NCBI RefSeq assembly: GCF_018224925.1
Contig: NZ_JAGTUF010000005.1
Location: 1-64,000 of the forward strand
Length of the DNA stretch: 64,000 bases
Source of the DNA: Magnetospirillum sulfuroxidans
GTDB lineage: Bacteria > Pseudomonadota > Alphaproteobacteria > Rhodospirillales > Magnetospirillaceae
Direction: 5' to 3'
Shown: positions 36,895 to 48,100 of the stretch, in pieces
Layout of the letters: each line of letters begins with the position of its first letter
How positions within the stretch are numbered: position 1 is the stretch's first letter
Program-made: the position numbers and the translations under genes
The notes under the pieces: model-generated
The model's database searches: none
The model's input: only the letters and a program-made list of their open reading frames with translations
What the model was told of the DNA's origin: nothing

Positions 36895-39800
36895 ATGCAT
36901 CTTCTCGCCGCCCAGCCCGGAACCATCAATGACGGCGCCGAAGCCGTCGATCTGGGGCAAAGCCCCGGCGAAGTGGTCATCTTGTCCGCTGCCGACACCG
37001 AATTGTCGGCCATCGCCGCCGCTCATGCCCGGCTGGGGGCGCCGTTTTCGCTGCGTCTGGCCAACCTGCTGCGGCTGTCGCATCACCTGTCGGTGGATTT
37101 GTACGTCGATCAGGTGATTGCCTCGGCCCGACTGGTGATCATTCGCCTGCTTGGCGGCAAATCCTATTGGCCCTATGGCGTCGAGCAGATTTCCGCCGTG
37201 TGCCGCCAGCGCGGCATCGCCTTGGCCTTGCTGCCCGGCGACGACAAGCCCGACCCTGATCTGATGACGGCCAGCACCCTGGCCGGGGCCACCCTGGATC
37301 GGGTCTGGCGCTGGCTGATCCAGGGCGGCCCCGACAATGTCACCAGCCTGCTGCGCTGGGCCGCCGGGGCCGAGGATTGGCTGGAACCCAAGCCATTGCC
37401 CGCCGCCGGTCCCTATCCGTCGCTGGATTGGGCCACGGATTGGGACCTGGCCAAACCCAGTGCGGTGGTGGTGTTTTACCGCGCCCTGGTCCTGGCCGGC
37501 GACATTGCCCCGGTGGATGCTTTGCTTGATGGCCTGCGCGCCCGCGGTCTCAACGCCGCCGCGCTGTATGTGCAATCGCTCAAAGACCCGGCCTCGGCCG
37601 GCACGGTGGAAACCATGTTGGCGCGCATGCGCCCCGATGTCATCGTCAACGCCACCGGCTTCGCCGTCGCCACCCCCGGCAAGCCCGAGGACACCGCCTT
37701 CGCCGCCAGCGATTGCCCGGTGCTGCAAGTGGTGTTCGCCGGCGGCAGCCGTGAAAACTGGTCCGCCGGCGCCAATGGCCTGGGCCCCAAGGACATCGCC
37801 ATGAACGTGGCGCTGCCGGAAGTGGATGGCCGCGTCCTCATCCGCGCCGTGTCGTTCAAGGCGGCGCGGCGCGACGCCGCCACCCAGTGCGATCTGGCCC
37901 GCCACCAGCCCGAAGCCGACCGCATCGATTTCGCCGCCGCCCTGGCCGCCAATTGGGCCAAATTGCGGCGCAAAAGCCCGGCCACACGCCGAATCATGCT
38001 GGTGCTGGCCAATTACCCCAACCGCGACGGCCGGCTGGGCAATGGCGTCGGCCTGGACACCCCCGCCGGCACCGTCCAGGTGCTCCGGGCCCTGCAACAG
38101 GCCGGCTATGGTCTTGACACCCTGCCCGCCGACGGCAACGCCTTGCTGACCCTGCTGCAACAGGGCTCGACCAACGATTGGCGGCACTTGGACCAGCGGC
38201 AGGAACGCGAAAGCATTGCCCTGCCCGATTATCTGAGTTTTTTCCACTCCCTGCCCGATCAGGTGCAACAGGCGGTGGCACTGCGCTGGGGCACGCCCGA
38301 GGCCGATCCATTCTTCCGCCCCGGTGAATTGTCGTGCGGCCGGCTGTTGCTGCCCATCTTGGTGCTGGGCAAAATCGCCATCGGCATCCAGCCGGCACGC
38401 GGCTATAACATCGACCCGGCGACCAGCTATCACGATCCCGATCTGGTGCCGCCGCACAATTACCTGGCCTTCCATGCCTGGATGCGTGAACAGTTCCGCG
38501 CCGACGCCGTCATCCACATGGGCAAGCACGGCAATCTGGAATGGCTGCCGGGCAAATCGCTGGCGCTGTCCGCCGCCTGCTTCCCCGAGGCCTGTCTGGG
38601 GCCGCTGCCCAATTTGTACCCGTTCATCGTCAATGATCCGGGCGAAGGCACCCAGGCCAAGCGCCGGACCAGCGCGGTGATCATCGATCACCTGACGCCG
38701 CCGCTGACGCGGGCGGAAAGCTATGGCCCGCTGGCCGAGCTGGAACGGCTGGTGGATGAATATTACGAAGCGGCGGGTGTCGATCCCCGTCGCCTCGCCA
38801 TTTTGCGCAAGGATATCTTGTCGCTGACCGCCGTCGCCGGGCTGGACGCCGATCTCGGCATTACCCCCGGCGATGATGCCGACGCCGCCTTGAACAAGCT
38901 GGACAACCATCTGTGCGAGCTGAAGGAACTGCAAATCCGCGACGGATTGCACATCTTCGGCCTTAGCCCCACCGGGGACCAGCGGCTTGATCTGCTGGTC
39001 GCCCTCGCCCGCATCGGCCGCGGCAGCGAAGCGGGACAGCAATCGCTGTTGCGGGCCTTGGCCGACGATCTGTGCTTGGGCTTCGATCCATTGGATTGCG
39101 TGCTGGGCGAGGCATGGCAAGGCCCCCGTCCGCCCATCCTGGGCGACGGAACATGGCGAAGCCATGGCGACACCGTCGAACGACTGGAAGCCCTGGCCCG
39201 CGCCCTGGTTGCCGGCCAAGCCCCCGATCCGGCCTGGAAACGGACCCAGGCGGTGCTTGATCACATCGCCGCCACCATCGCCCCGGCCGTGGATGGCTGT
39301 GGCGCGGCGGAAATCGCCGGGCTGCTGCGCGGATTGGATGGCCGCTTCGTCGCCCCCGGTCCATCCGGGGCGCCGACGCGGGGGCGACCCGACGTATTGC
39401 CGACCGGCCGCAATTTCTATTCCGTCGACACCCGCGTCGTTCCCACTCCGGCGGCATGGATGCTGGGGTGGAAATCGGCGCAATTACTGGTCGAGCGTCA
39501 TTTCCAAGACCACGGCGACTGGCCGCGCGCCATGGCGGTAACCGCCTGGGGCACCAGCAACATGCGCACCGGCGGCGACGACATCGCCCAGGCCCTGGCC
39601 CTGCTTGGCGCCCGCCCGACCTGGGACACCGCCTCGCGCCGGGTCACCGGTTTCGAGATTTTGCCGCACACCGTGCTGGACCGGCCGCGCATCGACGTCA
39701 CCTTGCGGGTCTCGGGTTTTTTCCGTGACGCCTTCCCCGACCTCATCAACCTGTTCGATTCGGCGGTGCGGGCCGTCGCCGCCCTGGACGAGGCCGAGGA

Positions 39801-40551
39801 CGTCAATCCCCTGGCCGCCCGCGTCCGCGCCGAAACGCCGCGCCGGGGCAGCGCCGCCGCCGCCCGCGTATTCGGCTCCAAGCCCGGAGCCTACGGCGCC
39901 GGCTTGCAGGCGTTGATCGACGAAGGCGGCTGGAGCGATGAAAGTGATCTGGCCCAGGCCTATATCGCCTGGGGCGGCTGGACCTATGGCGACGGCGCCC
40001 AAGGCGAGGCCGCCCATGACCTGTTCCAACACCGTCTGGCCCATATCGAGGCGGTGATCCAAAACCAGGACAACCGCGAACACGATTTGCTGGATTCCGA
40101 CGATTATTATCAGTTCGAAGGCGGCATGGCGGCGGCGGTCAAGCATGCCAGCGGCACCGCGCCGACGATCTATCACCCCGACCATTCCCGCCCGGAAAGC
40201 CCGCGCATCCGCACGCTCTCCGAGGAAATCGCCCGTGTCGTGCGCGCCCGCGCGGTTAATCCGAAATGGATCAACGGAATCATGCGCCACGGCTATAAGG
40301 GCGCCTTTGAAATGGCGGCGACGGTGGATTACCTGTTCGCTTTCGCCGCCACCACCGACGCGGTCAAAAACCACCATTTCGATCTGATCGCCGATGCCTA
40401 TCTCGGCGACGAGACCGTCCGCGCCTTCCTGCAAGCCAATAATCCCGCCGCCTTGGCCGAAATAAAAGCCCGCCTGGGTGAAGCCATTGAACGTGGGTTG
40501 TGGAAACCCAGACGCAATTCGGTCCATGCTCTTTTGCACAGTGACACGTAA
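36895..40551 (+). CDS. cobN: cobaltochelatase subunit CobN
   Basis: A 1218-aa large subunit of the ATP-dependent aerobic cobalt chelatase that inserts cobalt into hydrogenobyrinic acid a,c-diamide. Recognisable segments are GGKSYWPYGVEQI near residue 85, IGIQPARGYNIDP, VIHMGKHGNLEWLPGKSLALS (active-site His and Glu) near 545, AWGTSNMRTGGDDIAQAL and WINGIMRHGYKGAFEM near the C-terminus. The length is normal. CobS and CobT are not in the window. Its ATG (MHLLAAQPG) lies four bases after cobW. Confidence 0.96.
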   Translation: MHLLAAQPGTINDGAEAVDLGQSPGEVVILSAADTELSAIAAAHARLGAPFSLRLANLLRLSHHLSVDLYVDQVIASARLVIIRLLGGKSYWPYGVEQISAVCRQRGIALALLPGDDKPDPDLMTASTLAGATLDRVWRWLIQGGPDNVTSLLRWAAGAEDWLEPKPLPAAGPYPSLDWATDWDLAKPSAVVVFYRALVLAGDIAPVDALLDGLRARGLNAAALYVQSLKDPASAGTVETMLARMRPDVIVNATGFAVATPGKPEDTAFAASDCPVLQVVFAGGSRENWSAGANGLGPKDIAMNVALPEVDGRVLIRAVSFKAARRDAATQCDLARHQPEADRIDFAAALAANWAKLRRKSPATRRIMLVLANYPNRDGRLGNGVGLDTPAGTVQVLRALQQAGYGLDTLPADGNALLTLLQQGSTNDWRHLDQRQERESIALPDYLSFFHSLPDQVQQAVALRWGTPEADPFFRPGELSCGRLLLPILVLGKIAIGIQPARGYNIDPATSYHDPDLVPPHNYLAFHAWMREQFRADAVIHMGKHGNLEWLPGKSLALSAACFPEACLGPLPNLYPFIVNDPGEGTQAKRRTSAVIIDHLTPPLTRAESYGPLAELERLVDEYYEAAGVDPRRLAILRKDILSLTAVAGLDADLGITPGDDADAALNKLDNHLCELKELQIRDGLHIFGLSPTGDQRLDLLVALARIGRGSEAGQQSLLRALADDLCLGFDPLDCVLGEAWQGPRPPILGDGTWRSHGDTVERLEALARALVAGQAPDPAWKRTQAVLDHIAATIAPAVDGCGAAEIAGLLRGLDGRFVAPGPSGAPTRGRPDVLPTGRNFYSVDTRVVPTPAAWMLGWKSAQLLVERHFQDHGDWPRAMAVTAWGTSNMRTGGDDIAQALALLGARPTWDTASRRVTGFEILPHTVLDRPRIDVTLRVSGFFRDAFPDLINLFDSAVRAVAALDEAEDVNPLAARVRAETPRRGSAAAARVFGSKPGAYGAGLQALIDEGGWSDESDLAQAYIAWGGWTYGDGAQGEAAHDLFQHRLAHIEAVIQNQDNREHDLLDSDDYYQFEGGMAAAVKHASGTAPTIYHPDHSRPESPRIRTLSEEIARVVRARAVNPKWINGIMRHGYKGAFEMAATVDYLFAFAATTDAVKNHHFDLIADAYLGDETVRAFLQANNPAALAEIKARLGEAIERGLWKPRRNSVHALLHSDT

Positions 40552-40559
40552 GTTTCATA

Positions 40560-40587
40560 TTGCCTGACGCCCGGCTGCCGCTATACC
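40560..40587 (+). promoter_or_regulatory. candidate promoter for pstB-phoU
   Basis: TTGCCT (40560-40565) and TATACC (40582-40587) are spaced 16 bases apart, 24 bases before pstB. The match is moderate (4/6 each). I see no convincing pair of Pho-box half sites here. Confidence 0.35.
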
Positions 40588-40610
40588 AGCGCTGCCTTTG
40601 ACCGATACGG

Positions 40611-41411
40611 ATGGACCCCATGCCGGAAGCCTCTGCCGACACCGTCGCCCTTGATACCAAGATGACCTCGCGCGATGTCAAGGTTCATTACGGCGACAAG
40701 CTGGCGCTTAAGGGCGTCGATCTTGAATTCCGCACCAATGAAGTGACCGCCTTGATCGGACCTTCGGGCTGCGGCAAGTCGACCTTCCTGCGCTGCCTTA
40801 ACCGCATGAACGACACCATCGGCATTGCCCGCGTCAGCGGCCAGGTGACCTTGGACAACGACCACATCTATGGCCCCAACGGCATCGACCCGGTGCTGCT
40901 GCGCATGCGCGTCGGCATGGTGTTCCAAAAACCCAATCCGTTCCCCAAATCGCTTTACGACAACGTCGCCTTCGGCCCGCGCATCCACGGCCTGTACCGC
41001 GACAAGGATCATTTGGACGAGATCGTCACCAAGGCGCTGGAAAAGGCCGGGTTGTGGCACGAGGTCAAGGACCGTCTGTACGAAAAGGGCACCGGCATTT
41101 CCGGCGGCCAGCAACAGCGCCTGTGCATCGCCCGCGCCATCGCCGTCTCCCCGGAAGTGATCTTGATGGATGAACCCTGTTCGGCGCTGGACCCCATCGC
41201 CACCGCCAAGGTCGAGGAACTGATCGACGAATTGCGGGAAAATTTCACCATCGTCATCGTCACCCATTCCATGCAGCAGGCGGCCCGCGTATCGCAGCGC
41301 ACGGCGTTTTTTCATCTTGGCGAAGTCATCGAAGTCGGCGATACCGAACAGATCTTCACCGCGCCCACCCAGCAATTGACCCAGGGCTATATTACCGGCC
41401 GCTTCGGCTGA
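40611..41411 (+). CDS. pstB: phosphate ABC transporter ATPase PstB
   Basis: A 266-aa ABC ATPase. Walker A is [19 protein letters not shown], the signature is [14 protein letters not shown], and Walker B is [13 protein letters not shown]. The Pst-specific region [20 protein letters not shown] is intact. The start is 40611 or an ATG three codons later; neither has a strong SD. pstS, pstC and pstA are absent; cobN lies upstream. phoU follows after 13 bases, so the pair is probably one operon acting with permease genes elsewhere. Confidence 0.93.
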   Translation: MDPMPEASADTVALDTKMTSRDVKVHYGDKLALKGVDLEFRTNEVTALIGPSGCGKSTFLRCLNRMNDTIGIARVSGQVTLDNDHIYGPNGIDPVLLRMRVGMVFQKPNPFPKSLYDNVAFGPRIHGLYRDKDHLDEIVTKALEKAGLWHEVKDRLYEKGTGISGGQQQRLCIARAIAVSPEVILMDEPCSALDPIATAKVEELIDELRENFTIVIVTHSMQQAARVSQRTAFFHLGEVIEVGDTEQIFTAPTQQLTQGYITGRFG

Positions 41412-41424
41412 ACGGAGAATTCCC

Positions 41425-42144
41425 ATGCCCACCATCGGCGAGCAACACATCGTCAAGTCCTACGACGACGAAATGAAGCGTCTGCACGACGCCTTGGCCC
41501 GCATGGCCGGATTGGCCGAAGCGCAATTGGCCGCCTCGATCGAAGCGCTGGAAAAGCGCGATTCCGACATCGCCACCCAGGTGATGAACAGTGACTACAA
41601 GGTTGATGAATGCGAGCATTTCATCAACGAACAAACCGTGCGCCTGCTGGCCTTGCGCGCCCCCGTCGCCGACGACCTGCGATTGGTGATCTCGGCCTTG
41701 AAAGCCGCCGGCGACATCGAACGCATCGCCGATCATGCCGCCAACGCGGCGAAGCGGTCGCTGGTGCTGAACCAGATGCCCACCGTCGCGCCCATGCGGT
41801 CGCTGGTGCGCATGGGCAAGCTGGTGGCCGAATTGCTGAACGAAGTCCTGGACGCCTTCTTGGCCCATGACGCCGAACGCGCCCTGGCGGTGCGGTCGCG
41901 CGATCAGGAAGTGGACGATCTGTATTCCAGCCTGTTCCGCGAAATCCTCACCTACATGATGGAAGACCCGCGCACCATCACCGCCTGTTCGCATCTGATG
42001 TTCATCGCCAAGAACATTGAACGGGTCGGCGATCACGCCACCAACATCGCCGAGATGACCTATTTCATCTCGACCGGTCGGGCGCTCAACGACCAGCGGC
42101 CCAAGCGCGACACCTCGGCCTTCGAAGGCGCGGTGACCCCCTGA
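41425..42144 (+). CDS. phoU: phosphate signalling protein PhoU
   Basis: A 239-aa all-helical protein with two three-helix PhoU repeats: YDDEMKRLHDALARMAGLAEAQ with the metal-binding ...ADDLRLVISALKAAGDIERIADHAANAAK, and the second copy ...DPRTITACSHLMFIAKNIERVGDHATNIAE. It links the Pst transporter to the PhoR/PhoB system and restrains phosphate uptake. SD GGAG precedes the ATG. Confidence 0.95.
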   Translation: MPTIGEQHIVKSYDDEMKRLHDALARMAGLAEAQLAASIEALEKRDSDIATQVMNSDYKVDECEHFINEQTVRLLALRAPVADDLRLVISALKAAGDIERIADHAANAAKRSLVLNQMPTVAPMRSLVRMGKLVAELLNEVLDAFLAHDAERALAVRSRDQEVDDLYSSLFREILTYMMEDPRTITACSHLMFIAKNIERVGDHATNIAEMTYFISTGRALNDQRPKRDTSAFEGAVTP

Positions 42145-42172
42145 TTATTGATCCCGGCCCTTTGAACGTTAT

Positions 42173-42219
42173 CGCCCGGCCAATGAACCGACCCAGCGGA
42201 TCTGGCCATTGGTCGGGCG
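42173..42219. repeat. long hairpin between convergent phoU and a periplasmic-protein gene
   Basis: CGCCCGGCCAATG pairs with CATTGGTCGGGCG (13 pairs, one G-T) around a 21-base loop that itself contains CCG/CGG. No T run follows on either strand. It may be a bidirectional 3'-end structure. Confidence 0.55.
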
Positions 42220-42250
42220 GCGTCCTTAAAGTGTCGTATCCTGTGGCGGT

Positions 42251-42568
42251 CTAACTGCACGCCGCCTCGCCCAGACGATCCCACTTGGCGGCGGGCTGAG
42301 TTCTGACCGCTTTGGTCAACTCGATGATTCGCACCCGGAAAATCCGGCCCTGATGCGGTGCCGCCACCTTGCACAGATAGCCGGCATATTGGGGCCAGGC
42401 GATATTCTCGGCCTTGACCAGCACGTAGACATTGCCCGAAGTATCGGCGCTGACGTCGATCACCTTGGGCTGCTCGCGGATCGCCGCCAGGGCGGTCGCC
42501 TGATCGGCCTGGGCGGGCGCTGCCGCGACGATTGCGGCCACGGCGGCGGCGGTCAGGATACGTTTCAT
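42251..42568 (-). CDS. small periplasmic protein of unknown function
   Basis: A 105-aa precursor with a clear signal peptide (MKRILTAAAVAAIVAAAPAQA, cleavage before DQATALAAI). The mature part of about 83 residues has two cysteines (GYLCKVAAP and EAACS) that could form a disulfide, and otherwise no motif I recognise. The SD AAGGAG is well placed. It lies 44 bases after anmK on the same strand and may be cotranscribed with it. Confidence 0.7.
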   Translation of the reverse strand: MKRILTAAAVAAIVAAAPAQADQATALAAIREQPKVIDVSADTSGNVYVLVKAENIAWPQYAGYLCKVAAPHQGRIFRVRIIELTKAVRTQPAAKWDRLGEAACS

Positions 42569-42612
42569 GGCATGCTCCTTTGCATTGGCCCCCCATCTAA
42601 CCCGAACAGGGG

Positions 42613-43686
42613 TTAGAAAACGGTTACCCGGCCACCGGTCAGCGGCCGGTCAATGCCGGTAGTTCCGGGAAAGGTCAGGGCCAGCCCGCGCAACGACCGG
42701 ACCGCCAAAAAGGCGAAAGCTTGCGCCTCCAGCGCGTCGCCATCCCAGCCGACCTGCTCCACCGGTTCCACCGGGGTCCCCAATTCCGCCGCCAATGCCG
42801 CCATCAGCGTTGGATTGCGCCGTCCGCCGCCACAGACCAGCCATCGTCGCGGTGGGATCGGACAATGGGTCGCCGCCATGGCAACGGCGCGGGCGGTGAA
42901 AGCGGTCAAGGTGGCGGCGCCATCGGCCGCCGATTTGCCGGCGACCAACGTTGCCGCCAGGGATTGGAAATCATCACGATCCAACGATTTCGGCGGCGAA
43001 GCGGCAAAATAGGCATGGCGGGAAAACGCCTCCACCGCCGCCATATCGACCTGTCCGGCGGCGGCCAGGGCGCCATCCATGTCCATCGCCATACCGGTAT
43101 GGCGCAAGGCCCAATCATCGACCAAGGCGTTCCCCGGCCCGGTATCGAAGGCCAGCAAGCGACCATCGGCGCCGATCCAGGTCACGTTACCGACCCCCCC
43201 CACATTAAGCACCGCCAGCGGGCCGGCCAGATCGTGGGCCAGGGCCGCGTGATAGACCGGCACCAGCGGCGCCCCCTGCCCGCCCGCGACCACGTCGGCG
43301 CTTCGGAAATCGTTAACCACGGTGACGCCGGTCAGCCGCGCCAACAAAGCGGCATCGCCGATCTGCCAGGTCCGGCGCTGGTCGGGACGGTGTAAAATGG
43401 TGTGGCCGTGGAAACCGATGACATCAATGGCGGCGGCGCTGATTCCGGCCACATCCAGCAACCGGGTCACCACCTGGGCATGGGCTTCGGTCAGCCGTCG
43501 TTCGATCTCGGCCACCGGTCCGCCCCCCCCCAGCACACCGCGCAATCCGGCGCGCAAGCCGTCATCATAGGCGACGGTCAAAGCCGCCCCGGTGGCCGTC
43601 ACGGTTTCCCCATCGGTTTCGACCAAAGCGGCGTCGATTCCATCCAACGACGTGCCGCTCATCAGCCCCAAGGCCAGCTTGTTCAT
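42613..43686 (-). CDS. anmK: anhydro-N-acetylmuramic acid kinase
   Basis: A 357-aa ASKHA-fold kinase that opens and phosphorylates 1,6-anhydro-MurNAc in peptidoglycan recycling. LGLMSGTSLDGIDAALVE at the N-terminus, IGFHGHTILHRP, LNVGGVGNVTWIG, FDTGPGNALVDDW and LVCGGGRRNPTLMAAL are all diagnostic. It is divergent from tyrS with 90 bases between. Confidence 0.95.
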   Translation of the reverse strand: MNKLALGLMSGTSLDGIDAALVETDGETVTATGAALTVAYDDGLRAGLRGVLGGGGPVAEIERRLTEAHAQVVTRLLDVAGISAAAIDVIGFHGHTILHRPDQRRTWQIGDAALLARLTGVTVVNDFRSADVVAGGQGAPLVPVYHAALAHDLAGPLAVLNVGGVGNVTWIGADGRLLAFDTGPGNALVDDWALRHTGMAMDMDGALAAAGQVDMAAVEAFSRHAYFAASPPKSLDRDDFQSLAATLVAGKSAADGAATLTAFTARAVAMAATHCPIPPRRWLVCGGGRRNPTLMAALAAELGTPVEPVEQVGWDGDALEAQAFAFLAVRSLRGLALTFPGTTGIDRPLTGGRVTVF

Positions 43687-43776
43687 ACGCGATGCGCCTT
43701 TGCACTGATTGTTGACCGACGACGATTGTGCTAAACGGGCAAACTTTGTTCAAGCAACCGAATGATTGATGAAGCC

Positions 43777-45027
43777 ATGACCACCGCCCGCTCCGAATTC
43801 CTGCGCGTCGTCGCCGAACGCGGCTACATGCATCAGTGTACCGACCTGGAAGCGCTGGACAAGCGCCTGACGCAAGGTCCGGCGGCGGCGTATATCGGTT
43901 TTGACTGCACCGCCGAATCGCTGCATGTGGGTGGTCTGATGCAGATCATGCTGCTGCGGTGGTGGCAAAAGACCGGCAACAAGCCGATCGTGCTGATGGG
44001 CGGCGGCACCACCCGCATTGGCGACCCTACCGGCAAGGACGAAGCCCGCAAGATGCTGGATGATGCCGCCATCGCCAAGAACATGGCCGGCATCAAAAAG
44101 GTTTTCACCAAGTATCTCAGCTTCGGCGATGGCGCCACCGACGCGCAAATGGTCAATAATGCCGACTGGCTGGACCAGTTGAACTACATCGCGTTCCTGC
44201 GCGATTACGGCAAGCATTTCACCATCAACCGCATGCTGACCTTTGATTCGGTCAAAATGCGGTTAGAGCGCGAGCAGCCGCTGACCTTCCTGGAATTCAA
44301 TTACATGATCCTCCAGGGCTATGATTTCGCCGAGCTGTGGAACCGGCATAAATGCGTGCTGCAAATGGGCGGTTCCGACCAATGGGGCAACATCGTCAAT
44401 GGCGTCGAACTGGGCCGGCGCGTGCATCAGGCTGAACTTTACGGCCTGACCAGCCCGCTTTTGACCACCAGTTCGGGCGCCAAGATGGGCAAGACCGTCG
44501 GCGGCGCGGTGTGGTTGAACGCCGACATGCTGTCGCCTTGGGAATTCTGGCAATACTGGCGCAACACCGAAGACGCCGATGTCGGCCGCTTCTTGAAGCT
44601 GTACACCGAATTGCCGCTGGATGAAATCGCCCGCCTGGAAGCATTGCAAGGGGCCGAGATCAACGAGGCCAAGAAGGTGCTGGCCAACGAAGTCACCCGC
44701 CTGTGCCACGGCGAAGCCGCCGCCAGCGAGGCGGCGGAAACCGCGCGCAAAGCCTTCGAGGAAGGGGCTTTGGCCGACAACCTGCCGACCGTGTCCATCC
44801 CAGCCGCCGATCTGGCCGCCGGTATTGCCGCCTTCGCCCTGTTCGTCAAGGCTGGCCTGTCCACGTCCAATGGCGAGGCCCGCCGCCTGCTGCAACAAGG
44901 CGGTGGCCGCGTCAACGACATCCAGGTGACCGACCCCGCCTCGGTCATCGGCCAGGATGCCCTCAAGGATGGGGTGATCAAGCTGAGCGCCGGCAAAAAG
45001 CGCTTGGCCCTGGTCAAGCCGGAATAA
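43777..45027 (+). CDS. tyrS: tyrosyl-tRNA synthetase
   Basis: A 416-aa class Ic synthetase. Motifs are [19 protein letters not shown] (HIGH-like HVGG), the tyrosine pocket QGYDFAEL and [10 protein letters not shown], the KMSKS equivalent [13 protein letters not shown], and a C-terminal S4 domain ([26 protein letters not shown]). The start is probably 43777 ([19 protein letters not shown]), which matches the family better than the ATG 15 bases upstream. Neither has a strong SD. A strong terminator follows. Confidence 0.95.
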   Translation: MTTARSEFLRVVAERGYMHQCTDLEALDKRLTQGPAAAYIGFDCTAESLHVGGLMQIMLLRWWQKTGNKPIVLMGGGTTRIGDPTGKDEARKMLDDAAIAKNMAGIKKVFTKYLSFGDGATDAQMVNNADWLDQLNYIAFLRDYGKHFTINRMLTFDSVKMRLEREQPLTFLEFNYMILQGYDFAELWNRHKCVLQMGGSDQWGNIVNGVELGRRVHQAELYGLTSPLLTTSSGAKMGKTVGGAVWLNADMLSPWEFWQYWRNTEDADVGRFLKLYTELPLDEIARLEALQGAEINEAKKVLANEVTRLCHGEAAASEAAETARKAFEEGALADNLPTVSIPAADLAAGIAAFALFVKAGLSTSNGEARRLLQQGGGRVNDIQVTDPASVIGQDALKDGVIKLSAGKKRLALVKPE

Positions 45028-45030
45028 GAT

Positions 45031-45064
45031 AAAGGGGGGGAGGAGACCACCTCCTCCCCCCTTT
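45031..45064. terminator. bidirectional terminator between tyrS and the YhdP-like gene
   Basis: AAAGGGGGGGAGGAG pairs with CTCCTCCCCCCTTT across a five-base loop just after the tyrS stop. T-rich flanks on both strands suit termination of both convergent genes. Confidence 0.85.
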
Positions 45065-45123
45065 CCGTTAATCTTGGTTGGGCCAGGCCAAAATGGCGTT
45101 GCGCAGGGCGCCCCCGCCCATGC

Positions 45124-48100
45124 TCACTTCGCCCCAGGCTTCTTCCGTGCCTCGGTTTCCGATCCGTCATCGAAGATGTTGAACAGATTGCGCAGGAATC
45201 CGGGGGTCAGGGCCGATAGCGGGTTGACCATGACATCGGGGTCCTGGGTCTCCCCCTTCATGGAATAATTGAAGGCGACCAGACCGCCGCCCTTTTCGCC
45301 GCCGGTCACCAGCCAGCCCAGCACCGGGATATTGCCCAGCACCGAATTCAGCGCATAGGCCGGCACCACCGTCCCCTCCAAGGCCATCCGTCCGGCATCC
45401 AGATCCAGCTCGCCCTTGGCTGTCAGCCCCAAGGCGGCGCCATAGGCGCGGGCATCGTTCAAGGTCAACAGCCCGTCTTTCAGGACAAAGGGGGCGTCCA
45501 AGGTGGAAAAGCCGACGCCCTGATCCTGCATGACATCCAAAATACCGGTCAAGGCCGCCACCGTCAGCAACCGGGCCAAGGCCGGGGCGTTGACGATGTA
45601 ATAATCCGCCACCTTGATGGTGCCGACCAAGGGTTGACCGTCCTTGTCATCCTCATAGGCGGCATCCACGTCCAGCTTGCCTGAAACCATGTGGGCATAG
45701 CTGTCAAAGGCATGCAGTACCGCCCCGGCGTCATCCGAGGTCACCTTGACGGCGCGGCGGTTCGCGGCGGTCTGGCGCAGGCTGAATTCGAAAGCCTTGC
45801 CATCGCCGACGCCGCCCTTGACGTGCATCTGCCGCCAGTCCTGATCGTCGCGTTGCAATTGGGCGCTGGCATTGGTCAGCTTGCCGTTTTTGGACAGCCA
45901 CGCCGTCTTCACCGAACCTTGGATGTTCATGGGCGGCAAATCGGCTTTCTTGCGGTGCTTGTCGGCGCCGGTCAGCGGTGGCGGGTCACCGGGAACCGGG
46001 TTTTCCTCGCCCACCACTGGCTCGGCGTTGAATTGTTCACCCTTGGCGACGATGTCCAAGCCACCGCCGGGACGCAGCGTCAGACTGCCCTCAAGATCGG
46101 TCCGGCCGCCATAGCTCAGCTTGGAAAAATCCACTCGCCGCGGCCGGCCATCGGCAAAAGCCACGGCGCCGCGCGTCTGCAAATCGCCGGCAACGACGGA
46201 AAAGCGCGGAATGGCGGCGATTTCGTTCTTTTCCAACCGCACCGACACCTCGGCGCCGCCGGTTGTGCCCTCGCGCTTGTGCCACCCCAGGCCGGGCAAG
46301 CGCATGAAGGCCGGCGACAGATCGACCTTGGCGTCAATGTCGCCCCGGCCGCCGCCATACAGGGTGGCGACCACCTGCGCCGCCACCGGTCCGGTCATGA
46401 ACGGGGCGACGAAAGGCGGCCCTTCCAGCCGCAGCAGCTTGCGCTGATCCTCGCTGATGGCCGGGACCTTGACCTCATAGCGCGAACGGAAGGCAACGCC
46501 CTTGGAGGCGAAATTCTCGCGCCATTTCAAATCGCCGGCGATCGTACCCAAGACGATGGGGCCGCTGGCGTCCAACCCCTTGGCATCGACATCGATTTCC
46601 AGATCGCCTTGGGTCAGGTCCAACCCCATCACCACCTTGGGCAGGAACACCTTTTTGACCGAGGAATGAACCTTCACCTCAAGATCATCCAGCCGCAAAT
46701 TCTTCAGCAACGGGAACTTCAAACGCAACCGGGTAACGCCGTCGCCGCTGACCGTGGCCGGGTCAATGCCCAGGGCGCTGGCATAGCGCAGCGGCTTGTT
46801 GTCGATCAGCGTCAGCGCATCACGGGCGGGGCCGGCGATGGTCAGGTCGATATCGGCGAATTGATCGGCGGCATTCAGCCCCGACAGCACGATCCGGCCA
46901 TCCTTGAGCGACAACCCATAGACCTCGCCACCCTTGACGGCGATGCGGAAATCGGACTGATCGAAAGTGACGTGAGCGGCTGCGTTCTTGACCACCGGCA
47001 TCGGGTGCAGATAATCGACCTGAACCCCATCGCCGCGCAATTCGCCGGCCAGATGATCGACCGCCAGATCATCGAAATTACCCGAGACCGAATGCGCCGC
47101 CAAGGTGGCGTGGGCCTCGCGGGCGATCCCCTTGGACAGGTTGCTCAGCACCCATTCGCGCGGGTTGGGGGCGGCAAAGGCCGGCCACAGGTTCGGCAAT
47201 TCATCGAACGGCACGTCGTGCAGCGCCAATTCCAAATTCAGCGCGGTCGCCCCGCCCAAACCGTCGGCAACGCCGGACAACAACAGGCGCGGACCACCGA
47301 AATCAATGGCCAGTTCATCCAGCCGCGCCCTGGTCAAGCCGGCGAAGGCCGCGCCGCGCAACGACACGCTGTCGACCTTGCGGTGCATGTTCACCGGTTC
47401 CGGCAAGTCGAAGAAACCAGCGCTGCCGGCCAGTTCGAAGGTCACCTCGTCCACATGACCGGACAGGTTGCCGCTGGCCCGAACCATACCGGCCAAGGGC
47501 AGATCAAGCGCCTTGAGTGGTTTGAGCGGTCCGCCCAATTGGGCCAGCACCGCCGGCCGCAGGCCCGTGACTTCCGCCTCGGCCTTCAACTGTTCGCCAT
47601 CCTTGCGATATTGCAGCGACGCCAAGGCGGTTCCGGCTTCGCCGCCCAACTCGAATTCCAGATGAAGGGCGCCCTCCAAACCGCCATCAACCCGGCGCAT
47701 CTCGATATCGGCGTCGGATGCCTGCCAGGTGGTGTTCAGATAAAGATCATCGACCACCAAGACGGCATCGATAATCGCGGCACGTTGCAAGGACCGCCCC
47801 GGCTGGGACGGATCGGGCTCTCCCACCAAGGCCGCGACCAAGCCGGCGGCAACGGCGCCGGATGGCTGATCCGGCGTCGCCGCGATGTCTTCGCGGTTGC
47901 CGATATCCATTTGCAAACGGCCATCATTGCCGCGCACCAGATGCAGGCGCGGCCGCAGCAAGGTGATGGAATTGGGGGCCAATTCGCCGTTCAGCAGCGC
48001 CTTACCCGACAAGGTCAGGGCGATTTCCGGCACCGAGGCGATGGGGCGCGCCCCATCCGCCGTATAGACGTTGACGCCAAGCGCCCGGATTTCCAGGGTG

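Noticed and set aside
36820-39483. 887-codon open frame on the minus strand
   Set aside because: It lies opposite cobN and repeats the composition artefact of antisense GC-rich coding; no domain is recognisable.
40552-40610. Pho box before pstB
   Set aside because: TTTCATATTGCCTGACG only loosely resembles one half site; the second half site is not in register.
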